Shown piece by piece: positions 29,076-37,683 of a DNA stretch of 64,000 bases (its first letter is position 1; every line of letters starts with the position of its first letter). The stretch is from positions 48,298 through 112,297 of the forward strand of contig SDWH01000014.1 of assembly GCA_019550975.1 (NCBI GenBank), given 5' to 3'. The notes beneath the pieces were generated by a model, which saw only the letters and a program-made list of their open reading frames with translations, searched no databases and had not been told where the DNA came from. The DNA is from Bacteroidales bacterium SW299 (GTDB lineage: Bacteria > Bacteroidota > Bacteroidia > Bacteroidales > Bacteroidaceae). The position numbers and the translations under genes are program-made.

Positions 29076-30182
29076 TCAGGTCTTTTCGTGTCCGCTTTCA
29101 ATCAGTGTCCCCTCTTGCAGCAGGCCTGCTCCTTCGGCCACGATCACGTCACCGGCCTTCAGTCCTTGCTCTATAATGTATTCTTTTCCGTTGTCAACCG
29201 GAAAGACGGTTACGGGAGTGGATGTCGCTTTGCCGTCTGTCACGCGATAGACAAAGATTTTGTCCTGTATTTCGTAGGTAGCCTCTTGCGGTACGACAAG
29301 CACATTGTCCATCTGATACGGAAAGACCACCGTTCCGCTTCCTCCGTTGCGCAGCATCCGTTCGGGGTTGGGAAAGGTGGCCCGCAGGCTGACGCTTCCC
29401 GTTCCGGTATCGATTGTGCCGCTCATTGCATCTATTTTCCCTTTGTGCGCATACATCAGTCCGTCGCTCAGCCGTAATTCTACTTCAGGCATCTGCTTTA
29501 TGGCTTCTTCCAGCGTTCCGTTTTCTCGTATCAGCGACAATACCTGATTCTCGGTCATCGAGAAGTAAACATACATTTCCCCGTCGTCCGAAACCGTGGC
29601 AAGCGGTGTGGTTATGGAAGCATCGACCAGTGCGCCGACACGGTATGGAATCATGCTTGCCACTCCGTTGACCGGACTTTTCACTTCTGTGTACGAGAGG
29701 TCATTCCGCGCGCTGATTTCGGCTGCTTGTGCCTGCTCCAGCGCGGCTTCCGCCTCAAGCAGCTGGTTGCGTGCCGTTTGCAGGTCAAAAGCCGATACGA
29801 CATGCTCGTTGAACAGCTCTTCTTTGCTGCTTGCAGTCATCCGTGCAGTTGCCACAGCAGCCTCTGCGCTTTTTACGTTGGCCACAGCCGTCTGCAAGGC
29901 AGCTTTGTATGGCACCTGGTCGATGATGAAGAGTGTTTGTCCTTTAGTGACTTTTGCTCCTTCTTCGATGCATACTTCTGTTATCGTGCCGCTGACTTGC
30001 GGCCGTATTTCCACGCATTGCCTTCCGGTGATGACCGCAGTATAGTTTTGGTTGAGCGTGCGGCTTTCGGCGGTCATGGTCATCGTGTTGTATCTGCCCG
30101 TTTCGGCAGTATGCGGTGTGTTGCTGCAGGATGTTGCCAGCAGCAGACATCCGATTTCTGTGTATAAAAACAACTTCTTCAT
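29076..30182 (-). CDS. RND efflux periplasmic adaptor (membrane fusion protein)
   Basis: 368 aa. Bridges the inner membrane pump to the outer membrane factor. A lipoprotein signal ends in LLLATSC. The biotinyl-lipoyl motif is split around a coiled-coil hairpin: IRPQVSGTITEVCIEEGAKVTKGQ (first half) and YTEVKSPVNGVASMI (second), with an alanine/glutamate-rich hairpin from about 95 to 165. A beta-barrel and membrane-proximal domain follow. It is the first gene of the operon, 76 bases before the pump, and has its own promoter divergent from the AraC-type gene. Confidence 0.93.
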   Translation of the reverse strand: MKKLFLYTEIGCLLLATSCSNTPHTAETGRYNTMTMTAESRTLNQNYTAVITGRQCVEIRPQVSGTITEVCIEEGAKVTKGQTLFIIDQVPYKAALQTAVANVKSAEAAVATARMTASSKEELFNEHVVSAFDLQTARNQLLEAEAALEQAQAAEISARNDLSYTEVKSPVNGVASMIPYRVGALVDASITTPLATVSDDGEMYVYFSMTENQVLSLIRENGTLEEAIKQMPEVELRLSDGLMYAHKGKIDAMSGTIDTGTGSVSLRATFPNPERMLRNGGSGTVVFPYQMDNVLVVPQEATYEIQDKIFVYRVTDGKATSTPVTVFPVDNGKEYIIEQGLKAGDVIVAEGAGLLQEGTLIESGHEKT

Positions 30183-30221
30183 TTCTTTAATTTGATTTTG
30201 TTTTTAAGTTAATTCTGACAG

Positions 30222-30229
30222 CAAAAGTA
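30222..30229 (-). promoter_or_regulatory. -7 box (TACTTTTG) of the efflux operon
   Basis: Exact TAnnTTTG match on the - strand, 40 bases before the adaptor start. The 323-base gap between adaptor and AraC-type gene (30183-30505) holds this and presumably the regulator's binding sites; no clear operator repeat was seen. Confidence 0.55.
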
Positions 30230-30505
30230 GGAAGTGCGCTTCTCAGAGTTCGGGTTTCATTCCGTTTTTTGTTGGTTTGAATTTGCTGCTTAATGTTTTT
30301 AAACGCTAGTTGCAGAATGTTTTGATTTTTGCAGGCAGGATGGAACGCAAAGAGGCGTATGGCAGAAAAATTGTCAGAATCCGAAAAGAAATAGTTTCAA
30401 ACCGATGATTATATCTTTTTTCAGTTTACAAACTATAAAACATTGAAAATGATTTCTGCCGTTGGACCGATCTGTCTATTTTTATGGGCAAAATGTCAGA
30501 TAAGC

Positions 30506-31419
30506 ATGAAATGTAAAGTTTTTTCAGAGTGGATTTCGCCTGAGGCCGTGACTAACGGACAGGTGACAGAGAAGGCCTCCAACAGCAGGATGAGCATACT
30601 GGAACTTTCAGGCGAGCATGTGTTTCTTTTGGGGGCGTGTCGGAGAAATCGTGTGAAACTTCTTTGCTGCTCATGGAGGGGGAGATTAGCTTTTCGATAC
30701 GCGGAGAACGCGTTGCGGTTCTTGCTCCGGCGTACATCGATTTTATCCTTGTCAGCAACAGGTGGAGCGACATAAAGACGAATGCAGCATTTAAAGGCCG
30801 CCTGATTCTGTCAGACAAGATTTTCTTTAAGAAAACGATAGACAATATCCGCTTTAATTTTTCGGAAGTCATCTATTGGTGTGCGCAAAAGCCTTTTGTT
30901 TCGTTCGGCGACGAGGAGAGCAAGCGCATGATTTTGCTTACAGATCTGCTGATTGACATCATCAATAAGCCGGACCATCATTTCTGCGAGGAAACTCAGA
31001 AAGACTTCTTGCAGACCTTGCTGTTGGATTTGTGGAACATCGTTTTCAAGCTATACAAGACAGGTTCTGGCAGCGAAAGGTATGTGTGGGCCGATATGCT
31101 CGGCCGTTTTCTCCATCTGGTGCGGACTCATTGCCGTGAACACCATGAGGTGAAATGGTATGCCGAGCAGCTTTGTGTTTCGCCGGATGTGCTTTCGACC
31201 AGGTTGCGCAAATTCTACGGGAAGAACGCCAGCCAACTGATTGAGGAAGAGCTGCTGCTGGATGCCAAAGGCTGTCTGCTCGACCCGGAAAAGTCGGTTC
31301 AGGATGTGGCGGAGCTTCTCAATTTCTCCGACCAGTCTGCTTTCTGCAAATTTTTTAGACGGTGCTGCGGAGTTTCTCCCGGTGCGTACAGAAAAAATGA
31401 ATGCATCGAGAAAGAGTGA
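30506..31419 (+). pseudogene. AraC-family transcriptional regulator with apparent -1 frameshift
   Basis: The C-terminal 261 codons (30637-31419) are a clear AraC-type protein, with the double helix-turn-helix at the end (SPDVLSTRLRKFYGKNASQLI, and AELLNFSDQSAFCKFF). Their only start is a GTG at 30637 in the middle of the cupin-like sensor domain. The missing N terminus is in another frame from the ATG at 30506 (MKCKVFSEWISPEAV through LELSGEHVFLLG). The two join if one G is re-read in the run TTTTGGGGG (30627-30635), giving FLLGGVSEKSCETSLLLMEGEI. So it is either a homopolymer deletion, a sequencing error, or a programmed frameshift at T TTG GGG. It is divergent from the efflux operon and its likely regulator. 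Confidence 0.7.
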
Positions 31420-31426
31420 CGTATCC

Positions 31427-31951
31427 TTATTGCTCTGCAGACTCCGATTCTTTTGTGTATTCTTCGATGCGGAACTGGTTGACGGTTATGTTGATCGAGT
31501 CGTAGTTTGTGCGGTATACGACGGTGCGGATAGCCATGCCATCGTTCGCCTCAAGAATATACTCGTTGGCATAATTGCTGTTCATGCGGTACCACATGCC
31601 GTTCTGGCCGTATAGAAAGCGGACTACATTCTTTTCCGATTCATAGTCCCAGCTGATTCTGTATGTCATTGTTTCTCCTTTGTTGAACGAAAAAGTGCAG
31701 GACTGCTCGTCATAGTCGATGTAGTCGAGATCCGTGACCTCTTCTTTGTAGAAGTTCAATACAGCTGCGCTTCCGAGCGAGTCGTATGCCATCTGGATGT
31801 AGTTTTCCGGCACGCAGAGGTATCTGAACGTTTCTCCCAGGTGGATTTTCGGAAGTGGAGTGTATTCGCCTGTTTCGTATTTGTCGCAAGCCTGGGCGAT
31901 GAAGGGAAGCAATATGGTGAATGCGATTCTTTTAAGTCCCGTTCTATTCAT
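31427..31951 (-). CDS. hypothetical lipoprotein
   Basis: 174 aa from the ATG at 31951, where a signal peptide of about 20 residues ends in FIAQAC, a weak lipobox. The mature part starts CDKYETGEYTPLP and has no recognised domain; it contains alternating polar and aromatic beta-strand-like stretches (RFLYGQNGMWYRMNSNYANEY in two overlapping parts). It is convergent with the AraC-type gene (seven bases between stops) and downstream of the NigD-like gene by 110 bases, so the two lipoproteins may be cotranscribed. The start codon sits directly beside direct-repeat copy B. Confidence 0.6.
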   Translation of the reverse strand: MNRTGLKRIAFTILLPFIAQACDKYETGEYTPLPKIHLGETFRYLCVPENYIQMAYDSLGSAAVLNFYKEEVTDLDYIDYDEQSCTFSFNKGETMTYRISWDYESEKNVVRFLYGQNGMWYRMNSNYANEYILEANDGMAIRTVVYRTNYDSINITVNQFRIEEYTKESESAEQ

Positions 31952-31986
31952 CACGAACCGGACGGGCATATATGATAATGAAAAGA
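31952..31986. repeat. short direct repeat, copy B (right of the efflux module)
   Basis: CACGAACCGGAC at 31952-31963 and TATATGATAATGAAAAGA at 31969-31986. The second block is identical over 18 bases to copy A at 24401-24418, and the first differs at one base. Same orientation as copy A, 7.57 kb away. Confidence 0.65.
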
Positions 31987-32061
31987 TGTTTTGATGCAGA
32001 AATATAGTTGTCATGGCTTCTGTCGTAGTTTGTATAAGTTGAAGCAGAGTCTGGAGCATGG

Positions 32062-32820
32062 TCAGTGGATGCTGATTGTTCCGTCTTCTGATGTATCCGT
32101 ATTGTTTTCTGTTTCTTCTTCCTGGTTCTCTTCAGCAATGTAGTAATCTCCTTCTGTGACATACGTTCGTTCTTTGCCGTGTCGGTCATACCATGGATAT
32201 TCCACAATCACATGCGTCTTCTCCTTTGTTGCGAGTGTGTCGATGTGGAACGAAGCCGTGGCTCTGCCTGTACGGGTTTTTAGGGTATCCCCGTATGCAT
32301 TGTGGCGCAGACTGAACCGGAGGGTGTCGTTTGTGCTCAGCGTGTCGTTGTAGACAAGATTCAGCAGGTGAGAGATGCCTGATGAAGGATTGTAGTACAT
32401 TTCAGCCTGCAGGTTCAGACACTCTCCTCCGAACCATGCCCTGAGGATATTGACGGCATCGTGTCCCAAGGTGTCGGCATCGGAAGGCATGGTGATATAG
32501 CTTTTTTCCAAGAGCTGGTGGTATTTGTTCACTTTCACCAGATACCGTCTTTCACTTTCCCTGTCCAGTATTTCTCCGCTGATGAACACCCTTTTTCCTT
32601 CTTCAAGTTCGTGTTCGACCGACGTTTCGTCTATGATAAGCGTATTTCCCTTGTCGGTCAGGATTTTGCCGTCTTTTACCGTACCCATGCTTATGCATCC
32701 GGTGCTGTGCGCCGGATAGTAGATTTTCCGGCAGTTGTCGTCGTCATCGCAGGCGGCCAGTCCGGAAAATGCCCATATAAGCGCGACGACATGTTTCCAA
32801 GAAATCAGATTCGTTTTCAT
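32062..32820 (-). CDS. NigD-like lipoprotein
   Basis: 252 aa from the ATG at 32820; a longer reading from 32892 adds 24 unlikely residues. The signal peptide ends GLAACDDDD, a lipoprotein with an acidic +2 region that favours surface export in Bacteroides. The N-terminal part (GCISMGTVKDGKILTDKGN, then GKRVFISGEILDRE) resembles the OB-like domain of NigD proteins, and the C-terminal part (THVIVEYPWYDRHGKERTY) their beta-sandwich domain. NigD1/NigD2 are known from a Bacteroides bacteriocin-associated operon, but many paralogues have no known role. No bacteriocin gene is seen here. Confidence 0.65.
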   Translation of the reverse strand: MKTNLISWKHVVALIWAFSGLAACDDDDNCRKIYYPAHSTGCISMGTVKDGKILTDKGNTLIIDETSVEHELEEGKRVFISGEILDRESERRYLVKVNKYHQLLEKSYITMPSDADTLGHDAVNILRAWFGGECLNLQAEMYYNPSSGISHLLNLVYNDTLSTNDTLRFSLRHNAYGDTLKTRTGRATASFHIDTLATKEKTHVIVEYPWYDRHGKERTYVTEGDYYIAEENQEEETENNTDTSEDGTISIH

Positions 32821-32997
32821 AACCTCATTGTTTTGTGTTGTACAATTTTTCTGGAACTTGTCTTCGTAGCAATGGTTTTCTTTATGGTGCAAAGAAAAGC
32901 AATGCCGGCGGAAATTTGTTTGTCTGAAAGCCGAATAGATTTGTCTGAATCCGATGGGAAAGAAGAAAAAGCTCCGGCATATTCTTCAAACGGCGAT

Positions 32998-33051
32998 GTG
33001 GTTTATACAAACGACACTGTGGTTTATACATTCAACATCGTGGTTTATACA
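32998..33051. repeat. 21-bp phased repeat array, three identical 12-bp cores
   Basis: GTGGTTTATACA occurs at 32998, 33019 and 33040, exactly 21 bases apart, with differing 9-base linkers. The third copy extends to GTGGTTTATACAAACCAC, a near-perfect palindrome. The array is in the 336-base gap between the NigD-like gene and rdgB, about 105 bases before the rdgB start. Confidence 0.85.
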
Positions 33052-33156
33052 AACCACATTGTTGCCTGAAGTTTTAATCCCGGAATTTTATGGCTTCCGC
33101 CATGCCGTTTCCGGAAATTATCCGTACCTTTATCCCGATTAAAAACGGTTGACGAT

Positions 33157-33735
33157 ATGAAGAAGAAACTGGTCTTTGCAACGAACAATGCGCACAAGCT
33201 GGACGAGGTGCGTCAGATATTGGGTGAAAAGGTAGAAGTGCTGAGTCTGAATGATATCAACTGCCATGCAGATATTCCGGAAACCGCCGATACGCTGGAG
33301 GGGAATGCGAGGCAGAAAGCGGAATATATCTATAAGAATTATGCGATGGACTGTTTTGCAGATGATACAGGCCTGGAAGTGGAGGCTCTGAACGGCGCAC
33401 CGGGAGTTTATTCGGCACGCTATGCCGGTGGAGAGGGGCACGATTCTGAGGCGAACATGAAGAAGCTTCTTGCTGAACTGAGCGGGGAAACGAACCGCAA
33501 GGCTCAATTCCGCACCGCCATCTGCCTGATTGAAGGCGGCACAGAACATCTCTTTGAAGGCATTGTGAAAGGCCGTATAATCGAAGAAAAACGCGGAGGC
33601 TCGGGCTTTGGCTACGATCCGGTGTTCGTGCCCGAAGGCTATGACGAAACTTTTGCCGAAATGGGCAACGAGGAAAAGAATAAGATCAGTCACCGTGCCC
33701 GCGCGGTGCAGAAGTTGTGCGAGTATTTAAGATAA
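33157..33735 (+). CDS. rdgB: non-canonical purine NTP pyrophosphatase (RdgB/HAM1)
   Basis: 192 aa. Hydrolyses dITP, ITP and XTP to the monophosphate, keeping them out of DNA and [19 protein letters not shown] at the N terminus is the family's triphosphate-binding motif; [12 protein letters not shown] with the catalytic Asp, the GVYSARYAG segment, and [13 protein letters not shown] plus SHRARA at the C terminus complete the fold. Length is normal. A weak -7 like sequence (TACCTTTA) lies 30 bases upstream. Confidence 0.96.
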   Translation: MKKKLVFATNNAHKLDEVRQILGEKVEVLSLNDINCHADIPETADTLEGNARQKAEYIYKNYAMDCFADDTGLEVEALNGAPGVYSARYAGGEGHDSEANMKKLLAELSGETNRKAQFRTAICLIEGGTEHLFEGIVKGRIIEEKRGGSGFGYDPVFVPEGYDETFAEMGNEEKNKISHRARAVQKLCEYLR

Positions 33736-33748
33736 GTAAATTGTATAC

Positions 33749-34510
33749 ATGAAAACATACATTCTAAGTGTTTTTGATGATTTACAGCGGTTTGGTGATT
33801 CGTTAGATGTAAAAGCCGCTTTGTGTAATAAATCATGGCTTGTATTTAATGACCTAGGGGTGAAGGAGGTTTATGTTTTTCAAAAAGACGGAACCTTGTT
33901 TGATTCCATCAATGGCAAAGTGACAAAAGGTTCGTGGCAATACATAAAAGCCAATAAAACCTTGCTTATAACTGTAGAAGAAGATGCTTATATGTTTCAT
34001 CCATTGTTCATGGACGGTACTGTTCTCGTTTTACAAATGGATGGAACAGAAGACTGTTGTTTTATGATAGATGAAAATAATCAGAAGTTTTTTCTTCCTA
34101 AAACGGTGGAAGCTTTGTGTCTTTATTTCAAGCAAAACGAATCTGTCGCACCGGATGAAAAATATAACCAATTGTCATCGGATAAGGAATTGCAGGAAGA
34201 AAGAATAAGGCAAGACGAAGCAGCCATAGCTGAAATCTTGGAGAAAAATGTAACTTATCAGGCGTTGGTGGCGAGAGGTAGCCGCAATATAAAACTAGCG
34301 GGAGCCTTTCTTTTTGCAACATTTATTATTCCTTTAATTTTGAGTTCGTTGTTTGTAGGTGATATAATTTCGCTAATTGCACTTTTCATTGGAGCGGTTT
34401 GTTTTGTTTTAGCTGTTGTTTATTGGCGTTATTTCAATCTTGCAGAAGAGAGTGCAAAAAAAATCAGCAAGGAAGTCAGTCAAGAGTATTATAAGAATAA
34501 TCGTCCTTAA
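33749..34510 (+). CDS. hypothetical protein with two C-terminal membrane segments
   Basis: 253 aa, no family recognised. The first 120 residues look like a soluble beta-rich domain (LVFNDLGVKEVYVFQKDG, and GSWQYIKANKTLLITVEED), similar in style to lipocalin-like or Bacteroides DUF sensors. A charged helix (SDKELQEERIRQDEAA) follows, then two hydrophobic segments near 190-240 and a lysine-rich tail. The gene is visibly richer in A and T than its neighbours, which suggests a different origin. It is 13 bases after rdgB and convergent with the acetyltransferase gene. Confidence 0.7.
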   Translation: MKTYILSVFDDLQRFGDSLDVKAALCNKSWLVFNDLGVKEVYVFQKDGTLFDSINGKVTKGSWQYIKANKTLLITVEEDAYMFHPLFMDGTVLVLQMDGTEDCCFMIDENNQKFFLPKTVEALCLYFKQNESVAPDEKYNQLSSDKELQEERIRQDEAAIAEILEKNVTYQALVARGSRNIKLAGAFLFATFIIPLILSSLFVGDIISLIALFIGAVCFVLAVVYWRYFNLAEESAKKISKEVSQEYYKNNRP

Positions 34511-34512
34511 TA

Positions 34513-35181
34513 TTAGTTGACTTTGCTGAGAGAGAGCTCTCTCAGAATCCGTTCCACCTTTTCGAAAAAGAGCGAGATGTGCGCTCCGTCCACAAAAGCA
34601 TGGCTTACGGTCAGTGCGATAGGCATGTAGAGCCGTCCGGCACGGGTGATGGCCTTGCCTGCATTCATCAGCGGATAGTCTAGCGGGTGGCCTACAGACT
34701 GCTGGGTGTAGGTGATAGACGTGAAGTAGAGTTTCGGTGTGGCACTCAGCAAGAATACATCAAAATCCCCTTGGGAGGCTATCTGTTTGTCGGTTCCGTA
34801 AGGATCGCCGTCTTCCGGAATGGAGGTTACTATCTGTCTGGCTTTCTCATAGAACGTGCAGAAATCCTTGTGATAGGGGATGCGTACCGTATAGAAAGTC
34901 TTTCCCGGCACAGCGATGGGGGAGATGACATCTACAGTGTCGTGATAGACCACCTGCCCGTTCTTGTCCCAGCGGTAACGCAGTTCCTTGATTTCGTTTA
35001 CAGACCGAAGAATGGCATACAGGTAATAAAGGAAAAAGGACTTTCCCTTTGTCTTGGCGGAAGCATACGCTTCGGTGCAGTCCGCTTCGCCGGTAACGGC
35101 AATCCATGAGTTGGCGAATCCGCGGAAGAAATTGTAGTTGTCCTTCCGCTCCCACGTATCGATGTCAATGATATGTTTCAT
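34513..35181 (-). CDS. CatA-like O-acetyltransferase
   Basis: 222 aa. Same fold as chloramphenicol acetyltransferase type A. The catalytic His is in [15 protein letters not shown] near residue 190 (family HxxxDG). [17 protein letters not shown] near the N terminus and the central [20 protein letters not shown] segment also match. Chromosomal CatA-like proteins of this kind in Bacteroidales often do not confer chloramphenicol resistance, so the substrate is not stated. Its start overlaps the stop of panE by four bases, so it is expressed with it. Confidence 0.85.
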   Translation of the reverse strand: MKHIIDIDTWERKDNYNFFRGFANSWIAVTGEADCTEAYASAKTKGKSFFLYYLYAILRSVNEIKELRYRWDKNGQVVYHDTVDVISPIAVPGKTFYTVRIPYHKDFCTFYEKARQIVTSIPEDGDPYGTDKQIASQGDFDVFLLSATPKLYFTSITYTQQSVGHPLDYPLMNAGKAITRAGRLYMPIALTVSHAFVDGAHISLFFEKVERILRELSLSKVN

Positions 35182-36089
35182 GCTTTTCCGAATTTTTGTG
35201 CTACTTTATGATAGGTCGGCAGATTGACATGCAGGCGTTCTCCCAGTTCGATCATGTCAAACAGCAAGCCTTGTATTTCTGATTCGTGTCCGCGCGCAAT
35301 GTCCTTCTGCATGGAGGCCGTGCTGTGCGGGTCGAGCTTGTCGATTACTTTCAGGTTGTATGCGACCGGGTCTTCAGGGAAAGCTATGCCCAGCCTGTGC
35401 CCGATTTCGGCGCTTTCGCGCGACAGGCCGACGAAGGTGTCGCGCACTTCTCCCTCGCGCTGTACTTCACCCATCGGAACGTCGTGATATGCGCCCGTAC
35501 ATGCCATGGCTGAGATGAACGCCCACTTGATGAAGGTGTCGCGGTTTATATCGTCGGAAACATCTGCTTTAATGCCGCATCCGCGCAGTTCTCCGGCTAT
35601 TTCTTCCAGCCGTTTCCGGGCAATCCCCTGTTCGGGGCGTGCTCCGAATACCATGCGGAATATGCTTCCCATCTGGGTGATCTCTCCTTCGCCCGAAACA
35701 AAGCCCACGATATAGATGCATCCGTCGAGCACATCCACTGAAGGCACGAGCCGTCCGATACGCGGACCTGTGCCGTATACGTTGAGGATAGGAATCACCA
35801 GTGTGCCGGGAGCTGAGGCACGTTCCAGCACATCCTTGATTGAATCGATGGAATATCCTTTTACGCACACGAAGATCACGTCTGCTTTCCCTTCGAACTC
35901 TTCAGATGTGCAAGCTGTGACCGGGAGATAATGCTCTCCTTTCAGGTCTGACTTCAGGTGAAGTCCGTTGCGGCGTATGGCTTCAAGGTGTCTGCCTCGT
36001 GCGATGCAGGTTACATCTTTGCCTGCCAGGGCCAGGAATCCGGCTATGGAACCTCCCACGCCCCCTGTTCCTACTATCAAATATTTCAT
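35178..36089 (-). CDS. panE: 2-dehydropantoate 2-reductase family protein
   Basis: 303 aa. NADPH-dependent reduction of ketopantoate to pantoate in pantothenate (CoA) synthesis. The Rossmann motif is at the start ([16 protein letters not shown]); [12 protein letters not shown] near 70 and [18 protein letters not shown] near 185 carry the catalytic lysine region. Family members also reduce other 2-keto acids, so PanE is probable rather than proven. It is the first gene of a two-gene unit with the CatA-like acetyltransferase. Confidence 0.85.
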   Translation of the reverse strand: MKYLIVGTGGVGGSIAGFLALAGKDVTCIARGRHLEAIRRNGLHLKSDLKGEHYLPVTACTSEEFEGKADVIFVCVKGYSIDSIKDVLERASAPGTLVIPILNVYGTGPRIGRLVPSVDVLDGCIYIVGFVSGEGEITQMGSIFRMVFGARPEQGIARKRLEEIAGELRGCGIKADVSDDINRDTFIKWAFISAMACTGAYHDVPMGEVQREGEVRDTFVGLSRESAEIGHRLGIAFPEDPVAYNLKVIDKLDPHSTASMQKDIARGHESEIQGLLFDMIELGERLHVNLPTYHKVAQKFGKA

Positions 36090-36260
36090 GCGAATGAGTT
36101 TTTATGTTCTTGTGTCTGCAAACTTATAGATAAACTGAAAAACAAGCAAACCTGAAGGCTTAAAAACATATTTGAATCCGATGGGGTTTGCGTGGTTTGG
36201 CTTCTGATTGCATGGAATTCCTGCCGGATAAGGATTGTTGTTAATGAAAGATGTTTGTAT

Positions 36261-36293
36261 CGGAGTACACAGGTCTGTTATTCGTGTACTCCG
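36261..36293 (-). terminator. hairpin after ychF (no T run)
   Basis: A perfect 10-bp stem, CGGAGTACAC / GTGTACTCCG, lies ten bases past the ychF stop in its transcription direction. No U tract follows, so the terminator role is uncertain. Confidence 0.45.
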
Positions 36294-36302
36294 AGGCGGT
36301 CC

Positions 36303-37406
36303 TTATACGTTGAAGCGGAAGTGCATGATGTCGCCGTCCTGCACTACGTAGTCTTTGCCTTCCACGTTCAGCTTGCCGGCTTCCCGTACGGCAGCTTCGC
36401 TTCCATAATGGAGATAGTCGTCATATTTGATGACCTCAGCGCGGATGAATCCTTTCTCAAAGTCTGTGTGGATAACGCCTGCACATTGCGGAGCCTTCCA
36501 GCCTTTGTGGTATGTCCATGCCTTGACTTCCATTTCGCCTGCGGTGAAGAATGTTTCCAGGTTCAGCAGCTTGTAGGCCGACTTGATGAGGCGGTTTACT
36601 CCGGATTCTTCGAGTCCCACTTCTTGCAGGAACATCTGGCGGTCCTCGTAGGTTTCCAGTTCGGCGATGTCTGCTTCTGTTTTGGCGGCAACGATCAGTA
36701 TCTGTGCGTTTTCATCCTTTACGGCTTCGCGCACCTGCTCTACGTATTTGTTTCCCGTAACGGCGCTTCCTTCGTCAACGTTGCATACATACATCACCGG
36801 TTTCGAGGTCAGCAGGAAGAGGTCGTGTGCAATCTTCTGCTCGTCTTTCGATTCAAACTGCACGGTGCGTGCGGATTTGCCTTGCTCCAGCGCCTCCTTA
36901 TAGCGCACCAGCACTTCATAAGTCTGCTTGGCAACTTTATCTCCTCCGGTTTGCGCCTGTTTCTGTACGCGCTGGATGCGGCTTTCGATGGTTTCAAGGT
37001 CTTTCAGCTGAAGCTCTGTATCGATAATTTCTTTGTCGCGTACGGGGTTGACCGTACCGTCTACATGCGTTACGTTTTCATCGTCGAAACAACGCAGCAC
37101 ATGAATGATTGCGTCGGTTTCGCGGATGTTGGCCAGAAACTTGTTTCCGAGTCCCTCGCCCTTGCTTGCTCCTTTCACAAGTCCGGCGATGTCGACTATC
37201 TCTACCGTTGTAGGGACAATGCGGCCCGGATGTACCAGTTCGGCAAGTTTGTTCAACCGTTCGTCGGGAACTGTAATCACTCCCACGTTCGGTTCGATGG
37301 TGCAGAAAGGAAAATTGGCCGCTTGGGCCTTTGCGTTTGATAAGCAGTTGAAAAGAGTTGATTTGCCCACGTTCGGCAGACCAACGATACCACATTGTAA
37401 TGCCAT
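36303..37406 (-). CDS. ychF: redox-regulated ATPase YchF
   Basis: 367 aa. OBG-like P-loop protein that binds ATP rather than GTP and associates with ribosomes. Walker A GLPNVGKSTLFNCL at residues 8-21, switch motif DIAGLVKGASKGEGLGN near 68, the NVDE in place of NKxD (CNVDEGS), and the C-terminal TGS-like domain (GEMEVKAWTYHKGWKAPQ). Full length. It has its own promoter and is the only gene in its unit. Confidence 0.97.
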   Translation of the reverse strand: MALQCGIVGLPNVGKSTLFNCLSNAKAQAANFPFCTIEPNVGVITVPDERLNKLAELVHPGRIVPTTVEIVDIAGLVKGASKGEGLGNKFLANIRETDAIIHVLRCFDDENVTHVDGTVNPVRDKEIIDTELQLKDLETIESRIQRVQKQAQTGGDKVAKQTYEVLVRYKEALEQGKSARTVQFESKDEQKIAHDLFLLTSKPVMYVCNVDEGSAVTGNKYVEQVREAVKDENAQILIVAAKTEADIAELETYEDRQMFLQEVGLEESGVNRLIKSAYKLLNLETFFTAGEMEVKAWTYHKGWKAPQCAGVIHTDFEKGFIRAEVIKYDDYLHYGSEAAVREAGKLNVEGKDYVVQDGDIMHFRFNV

Positions 37407-37454
37407 AAAGTTTATTTTGTTTTTAATATTATCCGTTGATATTCAAACGATGTG

Positions 37455-37462
37455 CAAAGGTA
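37455..37462 (-). promoter_or_regulatory. -7 box (TACCTTTG) of ychF
   Basis: Exact TAnnTTTG match on the - strand, 48 bases before the ychF start. Confidence 0.55.
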
Positions 37463-37601
37463 CTTAATTTTTATCATATATTTGTGCGTGCAGAAATTGT
37501 AATTGCATGGTGGCAGACTTTTCCGTTCATCTGCTTTCAGTTTATAAGTGAAACCGGTGCTTTTGTGCGGTTAACTTTAGAAATCCGGGCGCAGAGAACA
37601 A

Positions 37602-37636
37602 TAAAAAAGAGGCACTTCCTCACGAGGTGCCTCTTT
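37602..37636 (-). terminator. terminator of the DUF3836 gene
   Basis: On the - strand AAAGAGGCAC pairs with GTGCCTCTTT and is followed by TTTTTTAT. It lies 48 bases after the DUF3836 stop. Confidence 0.88.
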
Positions 37637-37683
37637 CAAAAGATGAGAGAGTTTATGAATTTTGTTTTCTGCTATCAGGTGGT

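Noticed and set aside
7874..33051. CRISPR array
   Set aside because: Cores are only 10-12 bp, linkers 9-12 bp, and no cas genes are present; units are far too short for repeats and spacers.
36192..37340. + strand open frame of 382 codons opposite ychF
   Set aside because: ychF on the other strand is complete with all motifs; the + reading is cysteine- and phenylalanine-rich without structure.
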